Source: Tipula vernalis (lineage: Eukaryota; Arthropoda; Insecta; Diptera; Tipulidae). From it: 64,000 bases of DNA. The notes beneath the pieces were generated by a model. The model was given only the letters and a program-made list of their open reading frames with translations, was not told where the DNA came from and did not search any database. Shown here piece by piece: positions 56,521 through 64,000 of this stretch. Position 1 is the stretch's first letter, and each line of letters begins with the position of its first letter. The DNA lies in contig OY282560.1 of NCBI GenBank assembly GCA_958295665.1, forward strand, positions 311,841,236-311,905,235, written 5' to 3'. A program made the translations under genes and the position numbers.

Positions 56521-58790
56521 CAACAGAACTTGTATGCAGATAAGATATCAAAGCTGAAAAGAAGTTAATTTGCAAAAATTTTGACGGGCAGCTCTATTTA
56601 CAAAATGTCACATTTCTTGGTAACAATATTACTACCGAGAAAACATCGAGGAACTGAGCTTACCGTTGATTCAAAACATCTGAAATATTTACATCATCAA
56701 AATTGCAGACAGTAATAAATGTTGATAGCACAGAGATGGTATCCGCATTCTACCCGTGACGGCGTTCAACAAGGAGAGTTTAACTTGAACGCGTTGTTCG
56801 TTCACAAAGTCAGACGCTTCTTATTGTTGATGCGTAATTGTCCACGACCAAGGGCAAAATTTCGTCCAGCTCACTTTGCGAACATAATGCTCTGAGGTGA
56901 GTTGAGTATTATCTAACCGAGACATGAACTCAAAATATTCTCAAAGATTATTTATTTCCATGACATTGAAAATTTCTTTATATGTCTCAGTCACATTTAT
57001 ATATTAAACCTTCAAATATATCATAACGAACGAGTATATTTCAAGGAGACACAGATGGCACGAGACTTTGATTGATAAAATCATTTCGTTGTAAATATTA
57101 AAGCGTGATTATGAATCATCGCAAGAATTGGAATCAAAACAAAATTTCTCAAATTTTTTTTTTGTTAAATTTCTTAAAATATTCGTCGCGCAACGAACGG
57201 TCGATTATGAAGGATAGATCGTTAAAAAAGCAAAACTGATATAAACAAATTCAATGCGAATCGCGAAGAAAATGTGTTACCATTATGCCAGAATATAGTT
57301 TTACGATGAAATATTATTTTTATCAATTACTAATCGTACACCCGTTAGCGGGTAGTAAATATTATTCGCGTTTTTTTTTTATTCAATTTCTGTGAATTGA
57401 ATGCCCACTATATGTACTTAATTAAAATGAAAACAAATAATTAAGAATTTGTGATTTATTTTTAGCGCAAATTTTTGCTAAATTTCCTATAAATTACTAT
57501 TTGTGTATAATTTTGTTTGATAAAATAAAATTTATTCTCAAGAATTACTTATGATGTAATGCTCAGTATGATTGTATTCAATCTGACCAGCTGAACCATG
57601 ACGTTGTAATTTTATTGTGCTACCAATGGCACGTACATAATCCAAAAATCTAATTAATTCGTTGAATCTGAAGTAAATATCTTGCCGTTCCCGCCACTTT
57701 TTCTTTTTATAGTTTTATTTTAATTCACCGCTTTAATTATTAATTTTGTTGTACAAGCTAAATCATATTTTATAAATTCGCTATGGGCGAGAGCTATTTT
57801 AAGCATTGTTTTGCATTTATGTTACTTCTATGATCGTACGTTTCTACAATGATTCATATATCGTTTAAAATTATCAATCAAATTCGTATACGAGTATCTC
57901 GGCACCTTGAAATTGTTTTCAAGATTTATTTTGTATTTATAGTACATATTTCCATTGAACTTATCAAGGACGTTATATTTTTCAATGTAGAAAAGCCTCT
58001 CCTAAATAGTTCATATTGTTATTGTATATAGGGAACAATTGGAAAGATTCGTCGGACAAGAAAACGATAGTCCTGTCCTTAAAAATATCCACATTTTATA
58101 AATCTATGCAGATTCTTACAATTTTAATTGGAAACACTCACTCAAAATAAGCAATAATCCAACGTTTTTAATATCTACTGTGGCCGCCGCTGCGACAACT
58201 TTGCTCAAATACCTCAAATTGAATCTAAAGAATTATTATAACGGTTGACATTTCAAATATATCTAAGTAGGTAGAGATTTACAAATTTATTAAATTAAAT
58301 CAATACGCAAAATCACCTTCAGCACTGTATGTGAAAGTATTTCATTAAATAAATTGAAATTGTAACGTTTTAGTGTAAGTTTAGTACTTAAACTAATTAT
58401 TATTAGTACTTACATAAATCGCATGGAAACTAGCGAAACTAGCGAAAAGACATTTAAACAAATTCTATTCTATTACAAACGTGTGGTTTGGTTCTCAAAT
58501 AAAATATGTACTAAAACCTTACAAGTCAGAAAGTTTTGTTAGTAAAGATTCCAACCATGTCAAGTTTTGTTTTTATAAATAGAGCGTTACAACAGCATAT
58601 TTTTGTTATTGTAGAATGGTTTTCTTTCGTAATTAATTATTTAAAAAATCGAGTTTCAGACATTTTTACAAAAGTAAAACATACGCCCTCTTTTAAGCAA
58701 AACCTAATATTTCAGCACTTAGCAGAAACATTGTGTACTAAATATAGTACATATGCCGTAACAGAGATGTCACCATATCGACATATTATT
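56521..58790. other. Gene-free flank
   Basis: 56,520-56,890 is less AT-rich and may hold further Pao debris ('RRFLLLMRNCPRP' near 56,810), but I cannot place it. From 57,000 on it is AT-rich with no frame of interest. It ends with TTAT (58,787-58,790), the target duplication of the next element. Confidence 0.45.
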
Positions 58791-59271
58791 GTGACGGTGA
58801 CACCTAGTGTGTAATAGAATAAGTAAAACTAATAGCTCAATGTTTACTGTACTAAATGGAATTTTCCATGATAAAAATTGTTACGTAATGTTTCTACGCT
58901 ATTCCAACTGGAAAAGTCGTGAACTTTCGAGAAGCTTGGTTTGTGTATATAAAAAGGCGAACAAGATCGAATTGGATTATTAGTATTTGGAACGCGATAG
59001 TGTAAAGTTGTAAGAATAAGTAATATTTGGTAAGCGATAGTATAAAGATTAAAAGTGAATTAAAAAGTGTTTTTGTGGAAATAAAAATTATAAGTGTACA
59101 GTAAAAATTTGAGAATAATTTATATAAAGTGATTTTGTGAATTTTGATTGATAAACTGTGTTGTAATAAATTTTGTGAAATAAATAAATTCGTTGGTGAT
59201 AAATTGAATTGAGTTTGTATTATTCACAATCCAGTGATACGAACCTTGATTGACAAGGCAAAAACGTAACA
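58791..59271 (+). mobile_element. Solo gypsy LTR, plus orientation
   Basis: 481 bp, TGTGACGG...GTAACA, flanked on both sides by TTAT (58,787-58,790 and 59,272-59,275). It is an inverted, diverged relative of 59,276-59,771. Differences are scattered through it, so it is a separate copy of the family and not the partner LTR of the full element. No internal region: the result of LTR-LTR recombination. Confidence 0.92.
58946..58955 (+). promoter_or_regulatory. TATA box in the solo LTR
   Basis: TATATAAAAA, followed ~30 bp later by 'GATTATTAGTATTTGGAACG'. The same motif is at the matching place in the other LTR (59,606-59,615, minus strand). Confidence 0.6.
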
Positions 59272-59275
59272 TTAT

Positions 59276-59771
59276 TGTTACGTTTTTGCCTTGTCAATCA
59301 AGGTTCGTATCACTGGATTGTGAATAATACAAAATCAATTTAATTTATCTCCAACGAATTTATTATTTTCACAAAATTTATTACAACACAGTTTATCAAT
59401 CAAAATTCACAAAATCACTTTATATAAATTATTCTCAAATTTTACTAATCACTATTACTTTTTATTTCGCACAAAAACACTTTTTAAATCACTTATTAAT
59501 TCCTTTTTAATCTTTATACTATCGCTTTCCAAATATTACTTATAATCTTACAAGTTTACTCTATCGCGTTCCAAATACTAATAATCCAATTCGATCTTGT
59601 TCGCCTTTTTATATACACAAACCAAGCTTCTCGAAAGTTCACGACTTTTCCAGTTGGAATAGCGTAGAAACATTACGTAACAATTTTTATCATGGAAAAT
59701 TCCATTTAGTACAGTAAACATTGAGCTATTAGTTTTACTTATTCTATTACACACTAGGTGTCACCGTCACA
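59276..59771 (-). repeat. 3' LTR of the gypsy element
   Basis: 496 bp. On the minus strand it starts TGTGACGGTGACACC right after the purine tract and ends GTAACA. It has a TATATAAAAA box (59,606-59,615). It forms a ~480-bp imperfect hairpin with the solo LTR to its left. Confidence 0.93.
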
Positions 59772-59782
59772 CTACCCCTCAC
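59772..59782 (-). other. Polypurine tract
   Basis: Minus strand GTGAGGGGTAG sits between the pol stop codon (TAG, 59,783-59,785) and the LTR start. This is where plus-strand cDNA priming is expected. Confidence 0.7.
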
Positions 59783-62632
59783 CTAAGCCTGTTCGTCCCG
59801 AACAGGACCCAAATCACCTCCTCTGTATAGGGCCAGCCTCTCCAAATGCACCACCTTTGGTTTACCTCGATGTCCCTTCCGTATCCGATAAACCACGTCG
59901 TTCATCCTTGTGATGACAGTATAAGGTCCTTCCCATGCTGGTTGCAGCTTCGGTGATAATCCCTTTTTCCGTTGCGGGTTGTGAAGCCATACTAATTGCC
60001 CTTCCTGGAAGCCCTGGTTATTTGCTCGTATGTCATATCGAGCCTTCATCCGGTCACTTGACATCCGTATTTTCTCCCGTACAAATTGATGAATCTCATT
60101 AAGTTCCTCTTTCATTCGGTCAACGTAATCTTGTCCACATAAAGCCGATGATGGTACAGCCCCAAACTTTAGATCTCCAGGTAACCGTAGATTATCTCCA
60201 AATAACGTTTTAGCTGGTGTCATTCCGGTTGTGTCATGTATTGCTGATTGATAGGCCATCAGAAACATCGGTATATGTCGATCCCAGTTACGTTGGTTTT
60301 TCTCAACGACCTTTGCTAGATATTCCTCCAATGTACCATTGAATCTTTCCACCATACCGTCAGACTGTGGATGCAAAGGCGTTGTTCTCGTTTTATTTAT
60401 ACCGAGCATCTGGCATATTTCTTGAAACACCACCGATTCAAAATTCCGTCCTTGATCGGTATGAATCTCCATCGGCACTCCAAATCTGCTAATCCAATTG
60501 TTTACCACGGCATCAGCTATTGTTGTCGTCTCCTGATTGGGAATGGGGTACACCTCCGGCCATTTGCTGAAATAATCCATGATTACTAGCACATATTTGT
60601 TGCCGCTCTCAGTGGTGGGAAATGGGCCCGCTACATCCATTGCAATTCTTTCGAATGGTGCTCCAACGTTATATTGCTTCATGGTTCCACGACTTTTGCG
60701 TGCGGGTCCCTTCACCGCCGCACATTGGTCACATTTTTGGCACCATTCTATCACAGACTGCCTACATCCTGCCCAGTAAAATCGTTGACGTATCTTTGCT
60801 AGAGTTTTATTAATTCCAAGGTGGCCCCCACTTGCTCCTCCATGATACTCATTCAGAATTTCTACAATCCGGCACTTTGGTATCACCAGCAACAATTGCT
60901 TCACTTTGCCATCCGTGCTTTCCCACAATCGTTTTAAACAGCCATTCTCAAGACGGAGGCTATCCCATTGAGCCCAATAAGCCTTGACAATGGGAGTTTT
61001 GTCCGCGATCTCGCTCCAAGTTGGCCGGTGTTCCTTTTCCTTCCAATCCATTATAACTGATAAATCCGTATCATCCAATTGCTCTTTCCTGATCATTTCG
61101 TCGGTCCACTCCTCATCAGGCAGCACTTGCGTAAGCCTAACGTCGATGATGCCTTCCTTTGCTTCAACATGGCCACAATGTTTACATTCTACTGGACACG
61201 GCCGTCTTGATAATGCGTCGGCATTTCTGTGTGCACTTCCCTTCCGATGTTCAATTTGGAAATCGTAGCTTTGAAGACGTTCGATCCAGCGTGCTACTTG
61301 TCCCTCTGGATTCTTAAATTGTAACAGCCACCGTAAAGCGCCGTGATCTGTCCGTAAATGGAATTTTTGGCCATAAAGATACTTATGGAAATGCTTGACA
61401 CACTCCACTATAGCCAACAATTCTTTCCGTGTCACGCAGTAATTACGCTCCGGTTTTGATAATGTTTTGGAGAAGTACGCAATAACTCTTTCTTGACCAT
61501 TAATTTCCTGTGATAACACACCTCCTATACCATCATTACTTGCATCGGTGTCCAAAATAAATTTCACGTTGGGTATAGGGTACGCGAGGATTGGCGCGGC
61601 ACACAACCGTCTCCTTAGTTCCACGAATGCTTCTTCCTGGTCATTCTTCCATTCGAATGCCTTGTTCTTCCTGGTCAACCCGTGTAAACTCTTGGCGATG
61701 TTGGCGAATCCTGGCACGAAGCGTCTATAATAGGTGCACAATCCGAGAAAGCTTCGTAATTCGTGTAAATTTTTAGGTCTTGGCCAGTTCTTAACCGCTG
61801 CGATCTTTTCTTCGTCGGTGTGAATTCCATTAATCGTTACGAGATGACCCAAATATTTGACTTCAGTTCTGAACAGCTTACACTTCTTTGGACTTAACTT
61901 CAATCCGGCAGCCTGTATCCGATCCAAAACTTCCGCCAAGTTCTTTAGATGCTCGTCAAAATCCTTCCCCATAACGATGATGTCGTCCAGATATATTAGG
62001 CAAGTCTTCCAATGTAATCCCTTTAACACGCGCTCCATTAATCGTTCAAAAGTAGCAGGGGCATTACATAATCCGAACGGCATAACATTAAATTGCCAAA
62101 GTCCGTTACCCACACTGAACGCTGTTTTCTCGCGATCTTCCTCATGGACTTCCACCTGCCAATAGCCGCTTTGTAGATCTAATGTCGAAAATATTTGAGC
62201 ACCCGATAATGTGTCTAACGTGTCATCGATCCTTGGCAGTGGGTAGCTATCTTTTTTCGTCACAGCATTGAGTTTTCGGTAATCAACGCAAAATCTCATG
62301 CTACCGTCCTTCTTCTCGACCAATACTACCGGTGAACTCCATGGGCTATTAGATGGTTCAATTACTCCTGCTGCCTGCATATCTGTTACCATTCGATTGA
62401 CTTCTTGTTGTTTTGCCAAAGGTAGTCTCCTGGGTGGTTGACGAATTGGCATCTCTGCTCCCGTATCAATGCGGTGCTTTACCATTGAGGTCCTTCCGTT
62501 ATTATCCGATGTACCGCAGAATATGGACGTGTACCGTTTGAGTAGTTGATGTGCAGAATTTTTCTGTGCCTCGGTAAGATCTTCGGTCCATTTCTGCATA
62601 AGTTGTTCTACCATTTCTTTCTGCCCTTGCAT
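59783..62632 (-). CDS. pol: Gypsy pol: reverse transcriptase, RNase H, integrase
   Basis: 949 codons from the first ATG. The frame is open upstream to 62,782, overlapping the gag end by 52 nt in the -1 phase. Order: RT (residues ~60-240; 'WSSPVVLVEKKDG', 'FSTLDLQSGYWQVEV', 'MPFGLCNAPATF', YLDD at 214-217), RNase H ('FILDTDASNDGIGGVL', 'LRTDHGALRWL'), integrase (zinc site 'HGGASGGHLGINK'...'CQKCDQC'; catalytic 'AMDVAGPFP', 'HTDQGRNFES', and glutamate in 'DGMVERFNGTLEEYL') and a C-terminal GPY/F-type module ('GPYTVITRM'). All catalytic residues I can check are present. No D(T/S)GA protease motif is found between gag and RT: only about 50 codons lie there. It would copy the element RNA and insert the DNA. 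Protease must come from elsewhere or the element is defective. Confidence 0.93.
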   Translation of the reverse strand: MQGQKEMVEQLMQKWTEDLTEAQKNSAHQLLKRYTSIFCGTSDNNGRTSMVKHRIDTGAEMPIRQPPRRLPLAKQQEVNRMVTDMQAAGVIEPSNSPWSSPVVLVEKKDGSMRFCVDYRKLNAVTKKDSYPLPRIDDTLDTLSGAQIFSTLDLQSGYWQVEVHEEDREKTAFSVGNGLWQFNVMPFGLCNAPATFERLMERVLKGLHWKTCLIYLDDIIVMGKDFDEHLKNLAEVLDRIQAAGLKLSPKKCKLFRTEVKYLGHLVTINGIHTDEEKIAAVKNWPRPKNLHELRSFLGLCTYYRRFVPGFANIAKSLHGLTRKNKAFEWKNDQEEAFVELRRRLCAAPILAYPIPNVKFILDTDASNDGIGGVLSQEINGQERVIAYFSKTLSKPERNYCVTRKELLAIVECVKHFHKYLYGQKFHLRTDHGALRWLLQFKNPEGQVARWIERLQSYDFQIEHRKGSAHRNADALSRRPCPVECKHCGHVEAKEGIIDVRLTQVLPDEEWTDEMIRKEQLDDTDLSVIMDWKEKEHRPTWSEIADKTPIVKAYWAQWDSLRLENGCLKRLWESTDGKVKQLLLVIPKCRIVEILNEYHGGASGGHLGINKTLAKIRQRFYWAGCRQSVIEWCQKCDQCAAVKGPARKSRGTMKQYNVGAPFERIAMDVAGPFPTTESGNKYVLVIMDYFSKWPEVYPIPNQETTTIADAVVNNWISRFGVPMEIHTDQGRNFESVVFQEICQMLGINKTRTTPLHPQSDGMVERFNGTLEEYLAKVVEKNQRNWDRHIPMFLMAYQSAIHDTTGMTPAKTLFGDNLRLPGDLKFGAVPSSALCGQDYVDRMKEELNEIHQFVREKIRMSSDRMKARYDIRANNQGFQEGQLVWLHNPQRKKGLSPKLQPAWEGPYTVITRMNDVVYRIRKGHRGKPKVVHLERLALYRGGDLGPVRDEQA

Positions 62633-62730
62633 GTCGCCTTTGATTGTTAAGCTGTCACCGCCTCTTGCTACTTTCGAAACGCGGATGGAGGTTATAGGGC
62701 AATCGGTTGTGGGAGTCAGCTTCTGCCCCT

Positions 62731-64000
62731 TTAAGCTGACTCTTTGTAGTTTAACGACTCCGTCGTCATTTGGCCTTCTTGCCTAGCCAACGCCTGCTCC
62801 CCGCTTGGTCGTCGCTGCATTGGAGATGGTGATCTTCCCCTTTTTCTTCTTAATTCCCAGCAGTCACGATAGATGTGACCGACCTTATCACATGCCCAAC
62901 ATTTGATTTTGCCGCTTCCATCTCGGTATCTTTGTGTTGACCGCTCGTTGTTTATGCTTGTATCGATTTCTACTCGGCGTATTTTCATTGACGGTTTGGT
63001 GATGGCTTGTGCAGTTTCATTTGTTAACGCACAAGCGATGGTTTCCGCAAAGGTTGCTTTAGGTGACAACATCACCGCCCTGCGTGTTTCTGGATCTCGA
63101 ATGCCGTCAATGAATGCGTCAATTTTAAGCCTTTCCATATAATCGGCCGACGTACTGGTATGTGCTAGATGTACTAATCGCTCAATTGCCGATGAAAATT
63201 CCTGAAGTGATTCTCCTCCCTTTTGGTAGCGGCTTTTCAATTCCATTCGATAGATTTCACGCTTGTGGTCACTGCCGTACTTCCGATCCAGCGCCTTCAT
63301 AATTTCGAGATAACTGTTGCGATCTTTTTCCGGAATTGTTTGTAAGGCCTCCGCTGCTTCACCTTTAAGGGCCACTATTAACGCTGCGACAAGATGTTCA
63401 TCATTCCAACGGTTTTGATTGGCTGCCGTTTCAAATTGAAATTTGAAAATGACGAAAGATGTTGTTCCGTCGAATGTTGGTGGCTTTATCTTGATTGATT
63501 GGACGGTTTGTACCACTTGTGTTGTTGTTCCACTTGCCTTGATATCAGTTAGTTCTTTCTCGAGCCGTTGGCATTTTTCTTCAACCTGCTGAACCTCCGT
63601 TTTGACAAGTTGAACTTCCTTTTGCAGTTTTTGGTCAACCTGTTGAATCTCCATTTGCAGCTTCTCTACTTCACCGTGTATGTTAGTAGATAATTCGAGA
63701 AGTTTCTCGTCCATTCTCTTATGACCATCAGTAATTTGGCTTTTAATTTCTTCTCCTTGTTTCTCCACCCGGTGTTGAAGTTCTTCGTTTGATTGTTTCA
63801 TTGCTTGGTTTGACTGATTTATAGTTTCTAACTGTCGCTCATTTTTCACCATTTGTCGTTCGTTTTGTTGTTTCATTAGACTCATCTGGCCCGTCATCTG
63901 GTTCATAGCTGCTATTAACTGCGACAAATCGAAACTTCCAGATGGTAATTGTGTTGTTTCGACTGACGGCTGTTTATCTCCTGTATTCTGCTCTACGCTT
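62731..64000 (-). CDS. gag: Gypsy gag, 5' end outside the window
   Basis: The frame is open from the window edge to TAA at 62,731-62,733. In-frame sequence continues upstream of the first listed start at 63,927 (a TTG), so the true start is probably beyond 64,000. The N-terminal third is a long heptad-rich coiled coil (Q/E/K/L-rich, from about 63,880 to 63,560). The middle has the gypsy capsid-like region ('IKPPTFDGTTSFVIFKFQF', 'YQKGGESLQEFSSAIERLVH', 'AFIDGIRDPETRRAV'). One CCHC knuckle, 'CWACDKVGHIYRDC', lies at ~62,900-62,860, then an Arg/Ser-rich tail. Gag packages the RNA and forms particles. No stop or frameshift is seen. Confidence 0.93.
   Translation of the reverse strand, partial: SVEQNTGDKQPSVETTQLPSGSFDLSQLIAAMNQMTGQMSLMKQQNERQMVKNERQLETINQSNQAMKQSNEELQHRVEKQGEEIKSQITDGHKRMDEKLLELSTNIHGEVEKLQMEIQQVDQKLQKEVQLVKTEVQQVEEKCQRLEKELTDIKASGTTTQVVQTVQSIKIKPPTFDGTTSFVIFKFQFETAANQNRWNDEHLVAALIVALKGEAAEALQTIPEKDRNSYLEIMKALDRKYGSDHKREIYRMELKSRYQKGGESLQEFSSAIERLVHLAHTSTSADYMERLKIDAFIDGIRDPETRRAVMLSPKATFAETIACALTNETAQAITKPSMKIRRVEIDTSINNERSTQRYRDGSGKIKCWACDKVGHIYRDCWELRRKRGRSPSPMQRRPSGEQALARQEGQMTTESLNYKESA
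62749..62755 (-). promoter_or_regulatory. Candidate -1 ribosomal frameshift heptamer GTTAAAC
   Basis: On the minus strand G-TTA-AAC, where TTA and AAC are gag-frame codons. A -1 slip would read GTT and AAA and enter the open pol frame. It lies inside the 52-nt gag-pol overlap, six codons before the gag TAA. GUUAAAC is used as a slip site in some arteriviruses. Confidence 0.5.

Larger units (their letters stand above)
59276..64000 (-). mobile_element. Ty3/gypsy LTR retrotransposon, 3' part to window edge
   Basis: Minus-strand element: gag to the window end, pol, purine tract, 3' LTR. The 5' LTR and primer site lie beyond 64,000. Reading frames are long and clean, unlike every other element here, so this is the most recent insertion. 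A TTAT directly follows its 3' end (59,272-59,275) and would be the target duplication if the same tetramer lies at the far side. Confidence 0.95.

Noticed and set aside
56740..56890. Possible further coding piece near the Pao RT remnant
   Set aside because: Short conserved-looking text but no confident family match in any frame.

Overview
The window is 64 kb of AT-rich eukaryotic DNA made almost entirely of transposable elements and repeats. I found no host protein gene, rRNA, tRNA, CRISPR array or bacterial-style operon. The elements present (a roo-like BEL/Pao element with an envelope-like frame, Ty3/gypsy elements, R1-type non-LTR elements, Tc1-like fragments), a TAA-type LINE tail and one candidate 69-nt intron suggest an insect, probably a higher fly (Diptera). 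That assignment is an inference. Intergenic heterochromatin or a repeat-rich euchromatic gap would both fit.

Layout. 1-9,184: non-coding DNA with a ~100-bp tandem repeat (1.14-1.54 kb), a CAT/ATC block (1.68-1.86 kb), a TTCGAGATT-rich stretch (3.0-3.6 kb) and a ~250-bp tandem array (4.0-5.7 kb). 9,185-12,590: a 41-bp perfect inverted repeat enclosing a MITE-like hairpin and a decayed minus-strand gypsy gag-protease remnant with its leader and primer site, then a LINE RNase H remnant. 13,119-20,272: a BEL/Pao element on the minus strand with two near-identical LTRs. It has nearly one continuous frame broken by four in-frame stops and one frameshift, and an internal deletion of zinc knuckles and protease.

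22-48 kb: a large, diverged repeat landscape full of AAAGCTT/AAAGCTC words. Ordered landmarks recur about five times. Embedded in it are a 1.75-kb near-perfect palindrome (28.93-30.68 kb), a 1,747-bp TG...CA insertion with a CTTC target duplication (32.55-34.30 kb), a plus-strand gypsy remnant (36.3-38.9 kb) and duplicated halves of a Tc1-like transposase.

50.1-56.5 kb: plus-strand pieces of a Pao-type element (zinc knuckle and protease, then reverse transcriptase). They are separated by a minus-strand R1-type LINE, with CTCAACCC/GAGTTGAGGG minisatellites in opposite orientation lying outside and inside this block.

58,791-64,000: a solo LTR facing, tail to tail across 4 bp (TTAT), the 3' LTR of a minus-strand gypsy element. 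That element's gag (398 codons from the first listed start and open to the window edge) and pol (949 codons) are intact reading frames. They overlap in a -1 relation with a GTTAAAC heptamer at the right place, but no aspartic-protease motif is visible. It is the youngest-looking element here.

The features most worth follow-up are the long palindrome as a possible hairpin-RNA (endo-siRNA) source, the gypsy frameshift site with missing protease, the parallel protease loss in the BEL element, the micro-inversion between the BEL LTRs, and the 26-kb AAAGCTT landscape.
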